DNA of 64,000 nt, from positions 16,584-80,583 of the forward strand of contig JAJDCM010000367.1 of NCBI GenBank assembly GCA_029260825.1. Reading direction: 5' to 3'. The first letter of the stretch is position 1. Each line of letters opens with the position of its first letter. Of this stretch, positions 51,818-59,408 are shown in pieces. Both the position numbers and the translations under genes were made by a program. Source of the DNA: Planctomycetota bacterium. GTDB taxonomy: Bacteria; Planctomycetota; JACOTG01; JAJDCM01. The notes under the pieces are model-generated. The model was not told the DNA's origin. It made no database searches and saw only the letters and a program-made list of their open reading frames with translations.

Positions 51818-52016
51818 TTGCGGGATTTCCGCTCTCCTCCATTTATCCCTCCACCAAGAGTTTTGACGAAGACGGTCTTCCCGATGTTCTGGTTCCAAGT
51901 TATCTCGAGCATGGAGCAACCATCTTTCCCAACGCTTCTTGAATCCTCAACTATGCCTGGAAGGAAATGTGAACGCATCCTTGGGGCCCACGACTGATGT
52001 CTTGCAGGTGAATGGT
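51811..52016 (+). pseudogene. Remnant of a surface protein (FG-GAP-like and SVTN-type domain pieces)
   Basis: Between 51811 and 51942 one frame reads RLIAGFPLSSIYPST, then FDEDGLPDVLVPSY, with an FG-GAP-like D-x-DG-x-x-D calcium-loop pattern, and then a stop. A different frame from 51954 to 52016 reads CLEGNVNASLGPTTDVLQVNG. This matches the opening of the C-terminal domain of the YVTN protein at 20754 (CVDGNVN ... VLQVNG). Two domain pieces in shifted frames with the rest missing indicate a decayed gene. Nothing recognisable follows up to 52147. Confidence 0.6.
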
Positions 52017-52147
52017 TGCTTCGTAAACCCAACTCGAACCCAACGCTCTTCTCATGAATCCCGCTGGTGTTGTGAGTCAGAAGTTGTGTGGATCAGTTTC
52101 GAGGGCAATGGCCCGAAACTTATGTGCAGAGCTTTCGACTCACGCCA

Positions 52148-53281
52148 CTAGGAGTTCTTCACCAGCCAATCGATCCATAGATCAAAAAGTGCACTATGGA
52201 CTGCTCCCCCACGGCTTCCGTTGGTCAGAACGATGAGAGCATCGCCCGACTTTGGAACAAGAGATAGGCGTGCCATCCACCCACGATTTGCCCCGTTGTG
52301 TCCGACCCATTCAATGCCACGAGTCGTCTCGACACTATACCCCAGACCGTATCCGGGGGAGGCCAAGGCCGGAGTCTGCATCGTCCGAACCGATGCGGCG
52401 GAAAGCGGCGACCGGAGCCCTTCAACACGATCATGAAACTCGGCAAGGCTCGCCTGGGCAAACCGGGCGAATTCGTTCGGTGACGTCTGGAGTCCGGCGG
52501 CCGCCGCTGCGGTAAATCTTGGACCGGCGATTGGCTGTCGCGATCGGTCATAAGGCGTGGCCGCTAACTTATCGATTTCTTCGGTCCATCGATAATCGCT
52601 CGATTTCATACCCAAAGGCAACAATACATTCTTCTTCATGTACTCAGCAAAGGGAAGCCCACTTGCCTCTTCGATAGCGAGTTGAGCGATCGTGTAACCT
52701 CCCCCAGAATACTTCCATTGAGTACCTGGCTCGAACAACAGATAGACACCCCCTGATCCGTTGGTTGCACCGGAAAGAGAAGCCTCGACCGTCGGAAGCG
52801 CCTCACCCGGTTGAAACCCGGGGTAACCATGGAGCGAAAGCCCTGCGGTGTGACTGAGTAGGCGCCTGAGGGTGACTTTGCCGGAATCGATCGCAGATTC
52901 CGGAAGCTTCCACCGGCTGAGGGATTTCTCGATCGGTGCATCAAGATCGAGCTTGCCCTCTTCGACGAGAAGCATGGCCCCCCAGGCCGCAACGGTTTTC
53001 GACACAGAGCCGACGTTAAAGACCGTATCTCCCGTAACGGGTGTTTCCTGTTCAAGGTCGGAATACCCAAAGCCACCGGTCCAGGCGATTTCACCCTTTC
53101 GAAGGATTGCCACACCCGCTCCAGGAACCCGATTCCGCGCCAGGAGGCCAGGAGCGCGCTTGTTGAACAGGCGAAGGAGGCTATCGACGGATGAAAGCTC
53201 TTCTTGAGCCGAGGCAGGTGACGGGAACCCCCAGATCAAAACCAGAATCAGAAAACAAACGGCCTTGTAAGTGCGCTTCAT
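52148..53281 (-). CDS. Secreted serine hydrolase of the beta-lactamase/esterase family
   Basis: The ATG at 53281 (AGGGGA upstream) gives 377 residues with a signal peptide (cleavage near ASAQE). The class C-type catalytic motifs are S-x-x-K in NVGSVSKTV, Y-S-G in KYSGGGYT, and HNGANRG near the C-terminus in place of KTG. This set is typical of the beta-lactamase-related esterase/D-aminopeptidase/penicillin-binding group rather than a true beta-lactamase. It is likely a periplasmic or extracellular peptidase or esterase. Confidence 0.88.
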   Translation of the reverse strand: MKRTYKAVCFLILVLIWGFPSPASAQEELSSVDSLLRLFNKRAPGLLARNRVPGAGVAILRKGEIAWTGGFGYSDLEQETPVTGDTVFNVGSVSKTVAAWGAMLLVEEGKLDLDAPIEKSLSRWKLPESAIDSGKVTLRRLLSHTAGLSLHGYPGFQPGEALPTVEASLSGATNGSGGVYLLFEPGTQWKYSGGGYTIAQLAIEEASGLPFAEYMKKNVLLPLGMKSSDYRWTEEIDKLAATPYDRSRQPIAGPRFTAAAAAGLQTSPNEFARFAQASLAEFHDRVEGLRSPLSAASVRTMQTPALASPGYGLGYSVETTRGIEWVGHNGANRGWMARLSLVPKSGDALIVLTNGSRGGAVHSALFDLWIDWLVKNS

Positions 53282-53371
53282 GGCAGTTCCCCTGAAATAT
53301 GGATGAAGAGTCGAACACACGCCTGAATACGAACGATCACCACTCTCATTCCAGAGAATCAGTTGGTGAGC

Positions 53372-54271
53372 TCAATCCGTTAACTGGATTTTCGCCACCT
53401 TGGGGGCTCGAGGAAGAAGCACCCGAAGCTCAACCCGTTCGTTCCTGGAGAGCAAACGGACGCGTTGCTCACTGAAACCGACAAAAGCTCCTTCCCCATC
53501 AAACATCTCGAGGCGGACGTAGCCCCGAGCAAGGGCTTCAACAGCAAGACGCTTCCCCAGGGTTCCACTGTCTTGCAGAGCCTTCTCATAACTCTTCAGG
53601 TCGACGGGGTAGCCGTCTCCCCGACGCAGTACCAGGACCAGCTCTTGAGGATGAGAACCACTTCGAGGTTCTTCCACGATTACCAGATCGCTAAATTCGC
53701 CCGCATCGACTTCGACCAACGCAGGGTCAAGGGGAGAAACCGCAGAAACCAAACTCCGCGTCACTTCCGCGACATCGAAGAAGATAGAAAACACTCCGAG
53801 AAGTGCCAGGGACACAAGAGCAACCGAGAGAATGGTGATCGCAAGGCGCTGACGGCTCATCGGTTCTCTGGGCGCAATCGTCTTGGCCTCAACCGAACGC
53901 TGGTGGGTTTCTACCGTTCCATCAGGACGAAACCTGAAGACCGTCTGAACTTCTTCTCCCGGGCGAAACTCGGAACTGCGAAGCGTCGAAGTGAGACCGG
54001 GTGGGAATCCTTCGGGGAAGGCCTGGGTGAGGTTGGTGAGAAGCTGGCGCAAACCTTCGTCCGGAAGTGCACCGAGTCGGCTCGCCAGCAAAGGACTCTC
54101 ATCTGGAAGAAGGCTGAAGGTGTCTCCGGAGAGATCAAGGGAAAACGAAGGACCTAGCTTCGCCGCGAAGGAAACCCACTCCCTGAGTTTGTCCTGGAAC
54201 TCAAGTTCGCCAGGAAGTCGCCCCTCGACCAGGCCATCCAGAAGGAGTGTTCCTTCTACGTGCTCGGTCAT
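53372..54271 (-). CDS. Single-pass membrane protein of unknown function
   Basis: This 299-residue protein has a roughly 145-residue N-terminal cytoplasmic part, one transmembrane helix (LAITILSVALVSLALLGVFSIFF in part) and a beta-rich C-terminal part with LVLVLRRGDGYPVDL and YVRLEMFDGEGAFVGF. I do not recognise a family. Its start overlaps the stop of the GYF-domain gene by four bases (ATGA), so the two are an operon and probably act together. Confidence 0.7.
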   Translation of the reverse strand: MTEHVEGTLLLDGLVEGRLPGELEFQDKLREWVSFAAKLGPSFSLDLSGDTFSLLPDESPLLASRLGALPDEGLRQLLTNLTQAFPEGFPPGLTSTLRSSEFRPGEEVQTVFRFRPDGTVETHQRSVEAKTIAPREPMSRQRLAITILSVALVSLALLGVFSIFFDVAEVTRSLVSAVSPLDPALVEVDAGEFSDLVIVEEPRSGSHPQELVLVLRRGDGYPVDLKSYEKALQDSGTLGKRLAVEALARGYVRLEMFDGEGAFVGFSEQRVRLLSRNERVELRVLLPRAPKVAKIQLTD

Positions 54272-54885
54272 ACAGTAAAGTTCGGCTTGACCTGCGACAC
54301 CTCGTCAGCACGAATCCATTGCGGCAAGCTTTCGGTCCAAACCAGGTTGCTACCCCGAACTTTTCCCTTCTTCAAAAGGGCAATCAGCTCGGATTGCTTG
54401 ACGGGACCAAAGGTCTCTCCATCAATTTCATAGTGCCAAAAAAGCCCGGAACTCTCCTTCTTTGATTCAGGCCCCGGTTTGCTCTCAACGACATCGGAGG
54501 TCGTGTCGGACGCCTCAAAACCCGACTCCCCAAGATGAGGAACCGGCTCCATCGGGGCCCCCATCGCTCGGGTGTCCATCCCCAGAGCTCGATCATGCTC
54601 ATCGAGACGAGCCAGACTCTCTCGACGAAGAGCATCCGTCTTCATCTTCTCCTGACGCAGCTGCTCCCGCATGCGTCTCTGGTCACCCTTGATTTTCTTC
54701 TGATCGGAATCAAGCAGATTCAGATTGGGAAGAACCGCAACGATGATGATCCCGATCACTCCGAGAAAAAAACCGCCGAAAAACCATCCGCCAGAGGATC
54801 GCCCCCTGTTTGACGCGATGGAGCTGGCGATAATCGCGCAGAGTAGCTTCCACACAATCGTGCCGCCTACGATTCTAACGTCCAT
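54268..54885 (-). CDS. Membrane protein with C-terminal GYF_2 (DUF4339) domain
   Basis: The ATG at 54885, with GGAGG eight bases upstream, gives 205 residues. Two hydrophobic segments near the N-terminus (VWKLLCAIIASSIAS and FFGGFFLGVIGIIIVAVL) are followed by a charged coiled coil (DSDQKKIKGDQRRMREQL) and an acidic linker. The C-terminal GYF_2 domain (WHYEIDGETFGPVKQSEL ... LPQWIRADEV) is a peptide-binding-type module common in Planctomycetes. It is translationally coupled to the single-pass membrane protein gene. Confidence 0.82.
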   Translation of the reverse strand: MDVRIVGGTIVWKLLCAIIASSIASNRGRSSGGWFFGGFFLGVIGIIIVAVLPNLNLLDSDQKKIKGDQRRMREQLRQEKMKTDALRRESLARLDEHDRALGMDTRAMGAPMEPVPHLGESGFEASDTTSDVVESKPGPESKKESSGLFWHYEIDGETFGPVKQSELIALLKKGKVRGSNLVWTESLPQWIRADEVSQVKPNFTV

Positions 54886-55093
54886 TGAATCCTCCACTCC
54901 TTGAGCGTCTGTTTCCGCTCTCTCAAGTCATCCGGCCGTCGGGCCTATCCTGCGTGTTCCCCACGATTAACGAAACAATGCGGCGCGGGTTCACTCGGCT
55001 TCCATGGTATCTCGAGCGACCCCGGTTTTCCCGGGCTTTCCCTCGTCTTTTAGAGCGTATTCGTGGCAACATGGAGAAATGAGGAGGTTTTCC

Positions 55094-56578
55094 ATGATGA
55101 AGTCGATTCTTCTGGTATTTCTGGGGCTCTCGTGGGCCCTGACACGACCCGCGGTCGCCCGAGATCACCGACCAAAACGGCCCCCGAATATCATCTATGT
55201 GCTCGCCGATGACCTGGGTTTCAATGAGGTCGGCTGCTACGGGCAATCCAAGATCAAGACCCCGAACATCGACCGGATTGCCCGGGAAGGCATGCGGTTC
55301 ACCCAGCATTATTCAGGATCTCCGGTCTGCGCGCCCTCTCGATGTGTCCTTCTCACGGGAAAGCACACGGGCAATGCCTACGTCCGCGACAACTACGAAA
55401 TGGGAGGCTGGAAACGAGACTCCAAGGAGGGACAGCTCTCTCTCCTGAAGGACACCTTCACGCTACCCAAGCTCTTGCAGAAGAACGGGTACCGCACCGG
55501 GGCCATGGGCAAATGGGGGCTTGGCGGTCCCGATTCCCCGGGACACCCGAACCTCCAGGGATTTGATGAGTGGTACGGCTACCTCTGCCAGCGAGTTGCC
55601 CACAACTACTACCCAACTCACCTCTGGAGGAACCAGGAAAAACACGTTCTTTCCAACCCCTATTTTGCTGCCCACCAGAAGTTCAGCGGCCGGCCAGACA
55701 ACCCGGAGTCCTACGCCAAGTATGCAGGAGAGGACTACTCCATGGACTTCATGACCCGGGAGGCTCTCACGTTCGTTCGAGAAAACAAGGATCGCCCCTT
55801 CTTTCTGTATCTTCCGTTTCCCGTTCCCCACGTCTCCCTGCAGGTCCCCGAGGACTCACTCGAAGAATACCGGGGAAAATTCAATGACCAACCCTACCTC
55901 GGTAACAAAGGATACCTTCCTCACCCGTCACCCCGAGCCGCCTATGCGGCGATGATCACTCGAATGGATCGGGACATCGGATCGGTCCTTGACCTCCTCG
56001 ATGGGCTCAGCCTGTCCAGGAATACGATCGTCTTCTTTTCCAGTGACAACGGCCCAACCTTCAACGGCGGATGTGATCGGGAGTTCTTTGATAGCGCAGG
56101 TCCTCTCCACGGGGGAAAATGCGAACTCTATGAGGGAGGCATTCGTGTTCCCTTTGTCGTTCGGTGGCCAGGACACATCGCTGCGGGAACAATCAGCGAC
56201 CACGTGTCTGCCTTCTGGGACGTGCTCCCCACGATTGCCGAAATCATTGGCGCCAAGACTCCTGGAGATATCGACGGGATCAGCTTTCTTCCCACATTGC
56301 TGGGCCGAGGTGATCAAGAGCAACACGACTCCCTCTACTGGGAGTACCACGCAAGAAAAGGCATGCAGGCCGTTCGCATGGGAGACTGGAAGGCGCTCAG
56401 ACTCAACCGAAGAGACAATCCGAACGGACCGGTTGAGCTCTACAACCTGGCGGTAGACCTGGGGGAGACGAAAGACGTTTCGGCCAAGAACCCGCAAGTC
56501 GTCCGGAAGATCGTTGAAGTGATGAATGCCCGGCAACCCTCACCGATCGAGCGGTGGAACTTCACAAGCGTAAAGTGA
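55094..56578 (+). CDS. Secreted arylsulfatase
   Basis: This 494-residue protein starts at an ATG at 55094 with GAGGAGG upstream, and has a signal peptide (cleavage near AVARD). The catalytic segment is SPVCAPSRCVLLTGKHTG, with the formylglycine-forming Cys. The metal pocket includes YVLADDLGFNEVGCYG and FFSSDNGPTFNGG. The later GKWGLGG segment supports the arylsulfatase A family. It probably acts on sulphated glycans outside the cytoplasm. No co-transcribed glycan enzyme is next to it. Confidence 0.93.
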   Translation: MMKSILLVFLGLSWALTRPAVARDHRPKRPPNIIYVLADDLGFNEVGCYGQSKIKTPNIDRIAREGMRFTQHYSGSPVCAPSRCVLLTGKHTGNAYVRDNYEMGGWKRDSKEGQLSLLKDTFTLPKLLQKNGYRTGAMGKWGLGGPDSPGHPNLQGFDEWYGYLCQRVAHNYYPTHLWRNQEKHVLSNPYFAAHQKFSGRPDNPESYAKYAGEDYSMDFMTREALTFVRENKDRPFFLYLPFPVPHVSLQVPEDSLEEYRGKFNDQPYLGNKGYLPHPSPRAAYAAMITRMDRDIGSVLDLLDGLSLSRNTIVFFSSDNGPTFNGGCDREFFDSAGPLHGGKCELYEGGIRVPFVVRWPGHIAAGTISDHVSAFWDVLPTIAEIIGAKTPGDIDGISFLPTLLGRGDQEQHDSLYWEYHARKGMQAVRMGDWKALRLNRRDNPNGPVELYNLAVDLGETKDVSAKNPQVVRKIVEVMNARQPSPIERWNFTSVK

Positions 56579-56596
56579 CGAAACGATCAGCAGTGA

Positions 56597-56710
56597 CGTG
56601 ATTCAATCGACGATCTTGACGCCGAGGAGATGGCTCGCGAACTACTTGAAGTTCAATGCCGTCTTGAGGACGATGAAGAGCTGATTTACAGGAAATCCGG
56701 ACCCGATTAA
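56597..56710 (+). pseudogene. Short coding-like remnant between two genes
   Basis: A 37-codon open stretch reads RDSIDDLDAEEMARELLEVQ and continues with RLEDDEELIYRKSGPD to a TAA at 56710. Its composition is protein-like, but no start fits the whole stretch. It may be the tail of a deleted gene. The remaining gap to 56837 shows only the ribosome site (GAGGAGG) of the next gene. Confidence 0.3.
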
Positions 56711-56837
56711 TCCCAGGGAGCGCGTTGACCTCCAATCACACCCCCTGAGCGAGGGGTTGATCTTCTCCCCGCTTTTGCTTAAGCTTATGTGCGGAAAGAA
56801 GATCGGGACAGCCTCCCGATTTCAGAGGAGGAAAGCG

Positions 56838-59276
56838 ATGTTTGGCCAGAATCGCTCCGGTGCCATTTCAGTTCTCGTCGTCGGACTGGGGCTGTTTGCT
56901 GGCTGTGGGGGCGGCGGATCATCGGGTCAATCCGGCTCCAACCTCACGGTTCTCGACGCTCGTGCGGAAACCGGACTCGGCCTGCCTTCAACCGGCATCT
57001 TCATTAACGAGAGAATCATCCTCAGTTTCTCCGCACCGGTTGATCCCAACTCGGTCAACGAAGACTCGATTCAGATTCGACAGATCACTGGATTCGAAAT
57101 CGGATCCTCGGTCGAAGCTCAAGGATCGTTCGTGGTCTCAGGCACGACGGTTAGTTTCGTTCCAAAGCTTCCAAGTCGAACCAACCTGAAAGACGCGGGT
57201 CTCCTCCCTGACACCGAGTATCAGGTTTTCTGTCCGGGCTTTCCCAGCTTTGACTCATTGCATTCGATCGACGGTAGAGCACTCGATGCTGATTTCAGCG
57301 TCAGGTTCACCACGAAGTCTACCGCTCCTTTCTTGCGGGACCCGGTTCCTGGACCGCCCCAGATCACTGCGATCGGACTCGACCTCGATGGAGACGGCAC
57401 CATCAGCGCAGATGGCGACCCCCTCACCCAGAGCGACGAGGAGTTCTTTGATTTCGAGGTTCTTCCGTTTCGGATCGAGACTCCGGTGGGTCTGGCCAGG
57501 GCACCTCTCATGATCTCGTTTGTGCTGAGCGAACCCATCCTTCCTTCTTCTCTCTTTGGCGATCTGAATCAAGATGGATTCCCGGATAATGCCCGGCTCA
57601 TTCATCGTGCAACCCGGAACCGAATCCCCTTCGAACTGGAGCTCCAGCAGACCTTTGATCCCCTTCGTGACAGATTTGCGGTTGCGGTGATTCTTCGTCC
57701 CACGACCGCGCTCCCCGCAAGGTCGGAGATCGAAGTGTCCCTCGAGGAAGGGATCGTCGACTTCGCTTCCCCGGCGAGGCTCTTGCCTTCGGTGCTGACA
57801 TCCTTCGAAACTCGAACCGATTCCGCGACCCTCGATGACGCTTTTGTCGAGAACTTTGATCGACGGAGAGACTCGGACCCGAGCTCTACCGCGGAGTGGA
57901 ATGCCAATGACGCCAATATCCTTCGAGCAGGACTCGGTATTGGCGGTTCGGGAATCGACGGCAACCTGGTCCTTCCTGAGTTCTCCATCGCCGTCCTCGA
58001 CACCTCGGTGAACGGAGGCTTCTTCAACTTCCGTGAAATTGACATCCCTGGAAACTCGAACCTCCAGATCATAGGCCCGAACGCTCCGCGTCTCTTCTGC
58101 ACCGGTGATATCAACATCGCCGGCACCATCAACATCAGCGCGAATGACGGCCGGGATGGACTCATGGGCCAGGGCCTGACACGAGTCCCCGGCGCTGCCG
58201 GAGGACCGGGAGGTTTTCGTGGTGGTAACGCTAACAATCCGCCGTACAACTTCGGTGGAAAGGCCGAATCAGGACATGGCCCGACCAGCGATTCGGGAGG
58301 CGGCTTCGGAACAAGAGCCACGTTCCCCGGGGGAGGAGGCGGTGGTGGCCACTCTCGACTCGGTCAAACATGCATGCTCATCAACATCTGGTGCGGCATT
58401 GCCGGAACAGCCTACGGCAACTCGACCATCTCCCAACTTCTGGGAGGCTCCGGAGGAGGCGGCGGTGGCGACACCATATCGCCCGATCCCGTCGAGGACG
58501 TCACCGGAGGCTCGGGCGGAGGAGGCGGTGGTGCCATCTCCATGGAGTGTGCCGGTACTTTCACCATGACCGGCACCATCGCTGCAGACGGCGGAAACGG
58601 CGGCGACGGTGGCTCCTCGAACCCGGGTGGAGGGGGCGGAGGCGGTGGGTCCGGCGGATCCATCAAGATACGGTCCTTCAAGATAAACTCCATTACGAAT
58701 CAGGGAGCTTCACTCACCGCTCAGGCAGGCTCCGGCGGGTTCGGGGGAGGCGGCGCATCTTCCGGCGGTGCGTCGGGTTCGGACGGCCGTATCTTCCTGG
58801 CAAGCTTTGACACCAACCGGGACGGCCAAGCAAACGATTTCTTCGTCGATCGGTTGCGAGTCAACGTGGCTCCTCGTGAGATCAGAGGCCTCATTTCCGA
58901 GCGAGACCTCGGCACTTCGTTTGGGCTTTCCAGGTGGCTCGACACCGGTTCTCCCGATCCCCGATTCACATTCGAGGCAACCGATCCGGACACAGGCTTC
59001 ATTCTTCCTGGCCCCCAGGTTCCCGATGTTGATATTCCCCTGGGAATTCCAGAATCGGCCACGATCAAAGTCCTCTTTCAGGGAGCCCACGAACATCCAA
59101 CCCTGGCGAGGACTCCGGATATCGATTCCGCAACCGACTTCATCACCCGCATCGAAGATCTGAACGGGTTTCAGTTCATCCGGTACCGGATCGAGTTCGA
59201 CATCGGTCCCGACCTTGCCACCGCCATCAAACCGGAAATCGAGGCCATCAACATTCGCTTTCAGTTCGACATCTAA
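56838..59276 (+). CDS. Secreted lipoprotein with Big_5 domains and Gly-rich repeats
   Basis: The ATG at 56838 (GAGGAGG upstream) gives 812 residues with a lipobox (GLGLFAGCGGGG). A SbsA-type Ig-like domain occurs near the N-terminus (FINERIILSFSAPVDP) and probably another from about residue 220. From about residue 440 the protein is dominated by poly-Gly segments (PGGGGGGGHS, GSGGGGGGD, GGGGGGGGSGG) separated by beta-strands, a pattern seen in planctomycete and myxobacterial surface proteins. It is presumably outer-membrane or surface anchored. Function unknown. Confidence 0.82.
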   Translation: MFGQNRSGAISVLVVGLGLFAGCGGGGSSGQSGSNLTVLDARAETGLGLPSTGIFINERIILSFSAPVDPNSVNEDSIQIRQITGFEIGSSVEAQGSFVVSGTTVSFVPKLPSRTNLKDAGLLPDTEYQVFCPGFPSFDSLHSIDGRALDADFSVRFTTKSTAPFLRDPVPGPPQITAIGLDLDGDGTISADGDPLTQSDEEFFDFEVLPFRIETPVGLARAPLMISFVLSEPILPSSLFGDLNQDGFPDNARLIHRATRNRIPFELELQQTFDPLRDRFAVAVILRPTTALPARSEIEVSLEEGIVDFASPARLLPSVLTSFETRTDSATLDDAFVENFDRRRDSDPSSTAEWNANDANILRAGLGIGGSGIDGNLVLPEFSIAVLDTSVNGGFFNFREIDIPGNSNLQIIGPNAPRLFCTGDINIAGTINISANDGRDGLMGQGLTRVPGAAGGPGGFRGGNANNPPYNFGGKAESGHGPTSDSGGGFGTRATFPGGGGGGGHSRLGQTCMLINIWCGIAGTAYGNSTISQLLGGSGGGGGGDTISPDPVEDVTGGSGGGGGGAISMECAGTFTMTGTIAADGGNGGDGGSSNPGGGGGGGGSGGSIKIRSFKINSITNQGASLTAQAGSGGFGGGGASSGGASGSDGRIFLASFDTNRDGQANDFFVDRLRVNVAPREIRGLISERDLGTSFGLSRWLDTGSPDPRFTFEATDPDTGFILPGPQVPDVDIPLGIPESATIKVLFQGAHEHPTLARTPDIDSATDFITRIEDLNGFQFIRYRIEFDIGPDLATAIKPEIEAINIRFQFDI

Positions 59277-59408
59277 CTGTAACGAAAAGTTACGATCGTC
59301 CTTCTCTTCGAAAATATCCAAAAAACTCCCCCCCCATTCTCCTCGCTTCATCGCCTTAGCTCGTGAAAAGCAAAGGTTCATTCACGAGACATCCAAGGAG
59401 AACACGTC

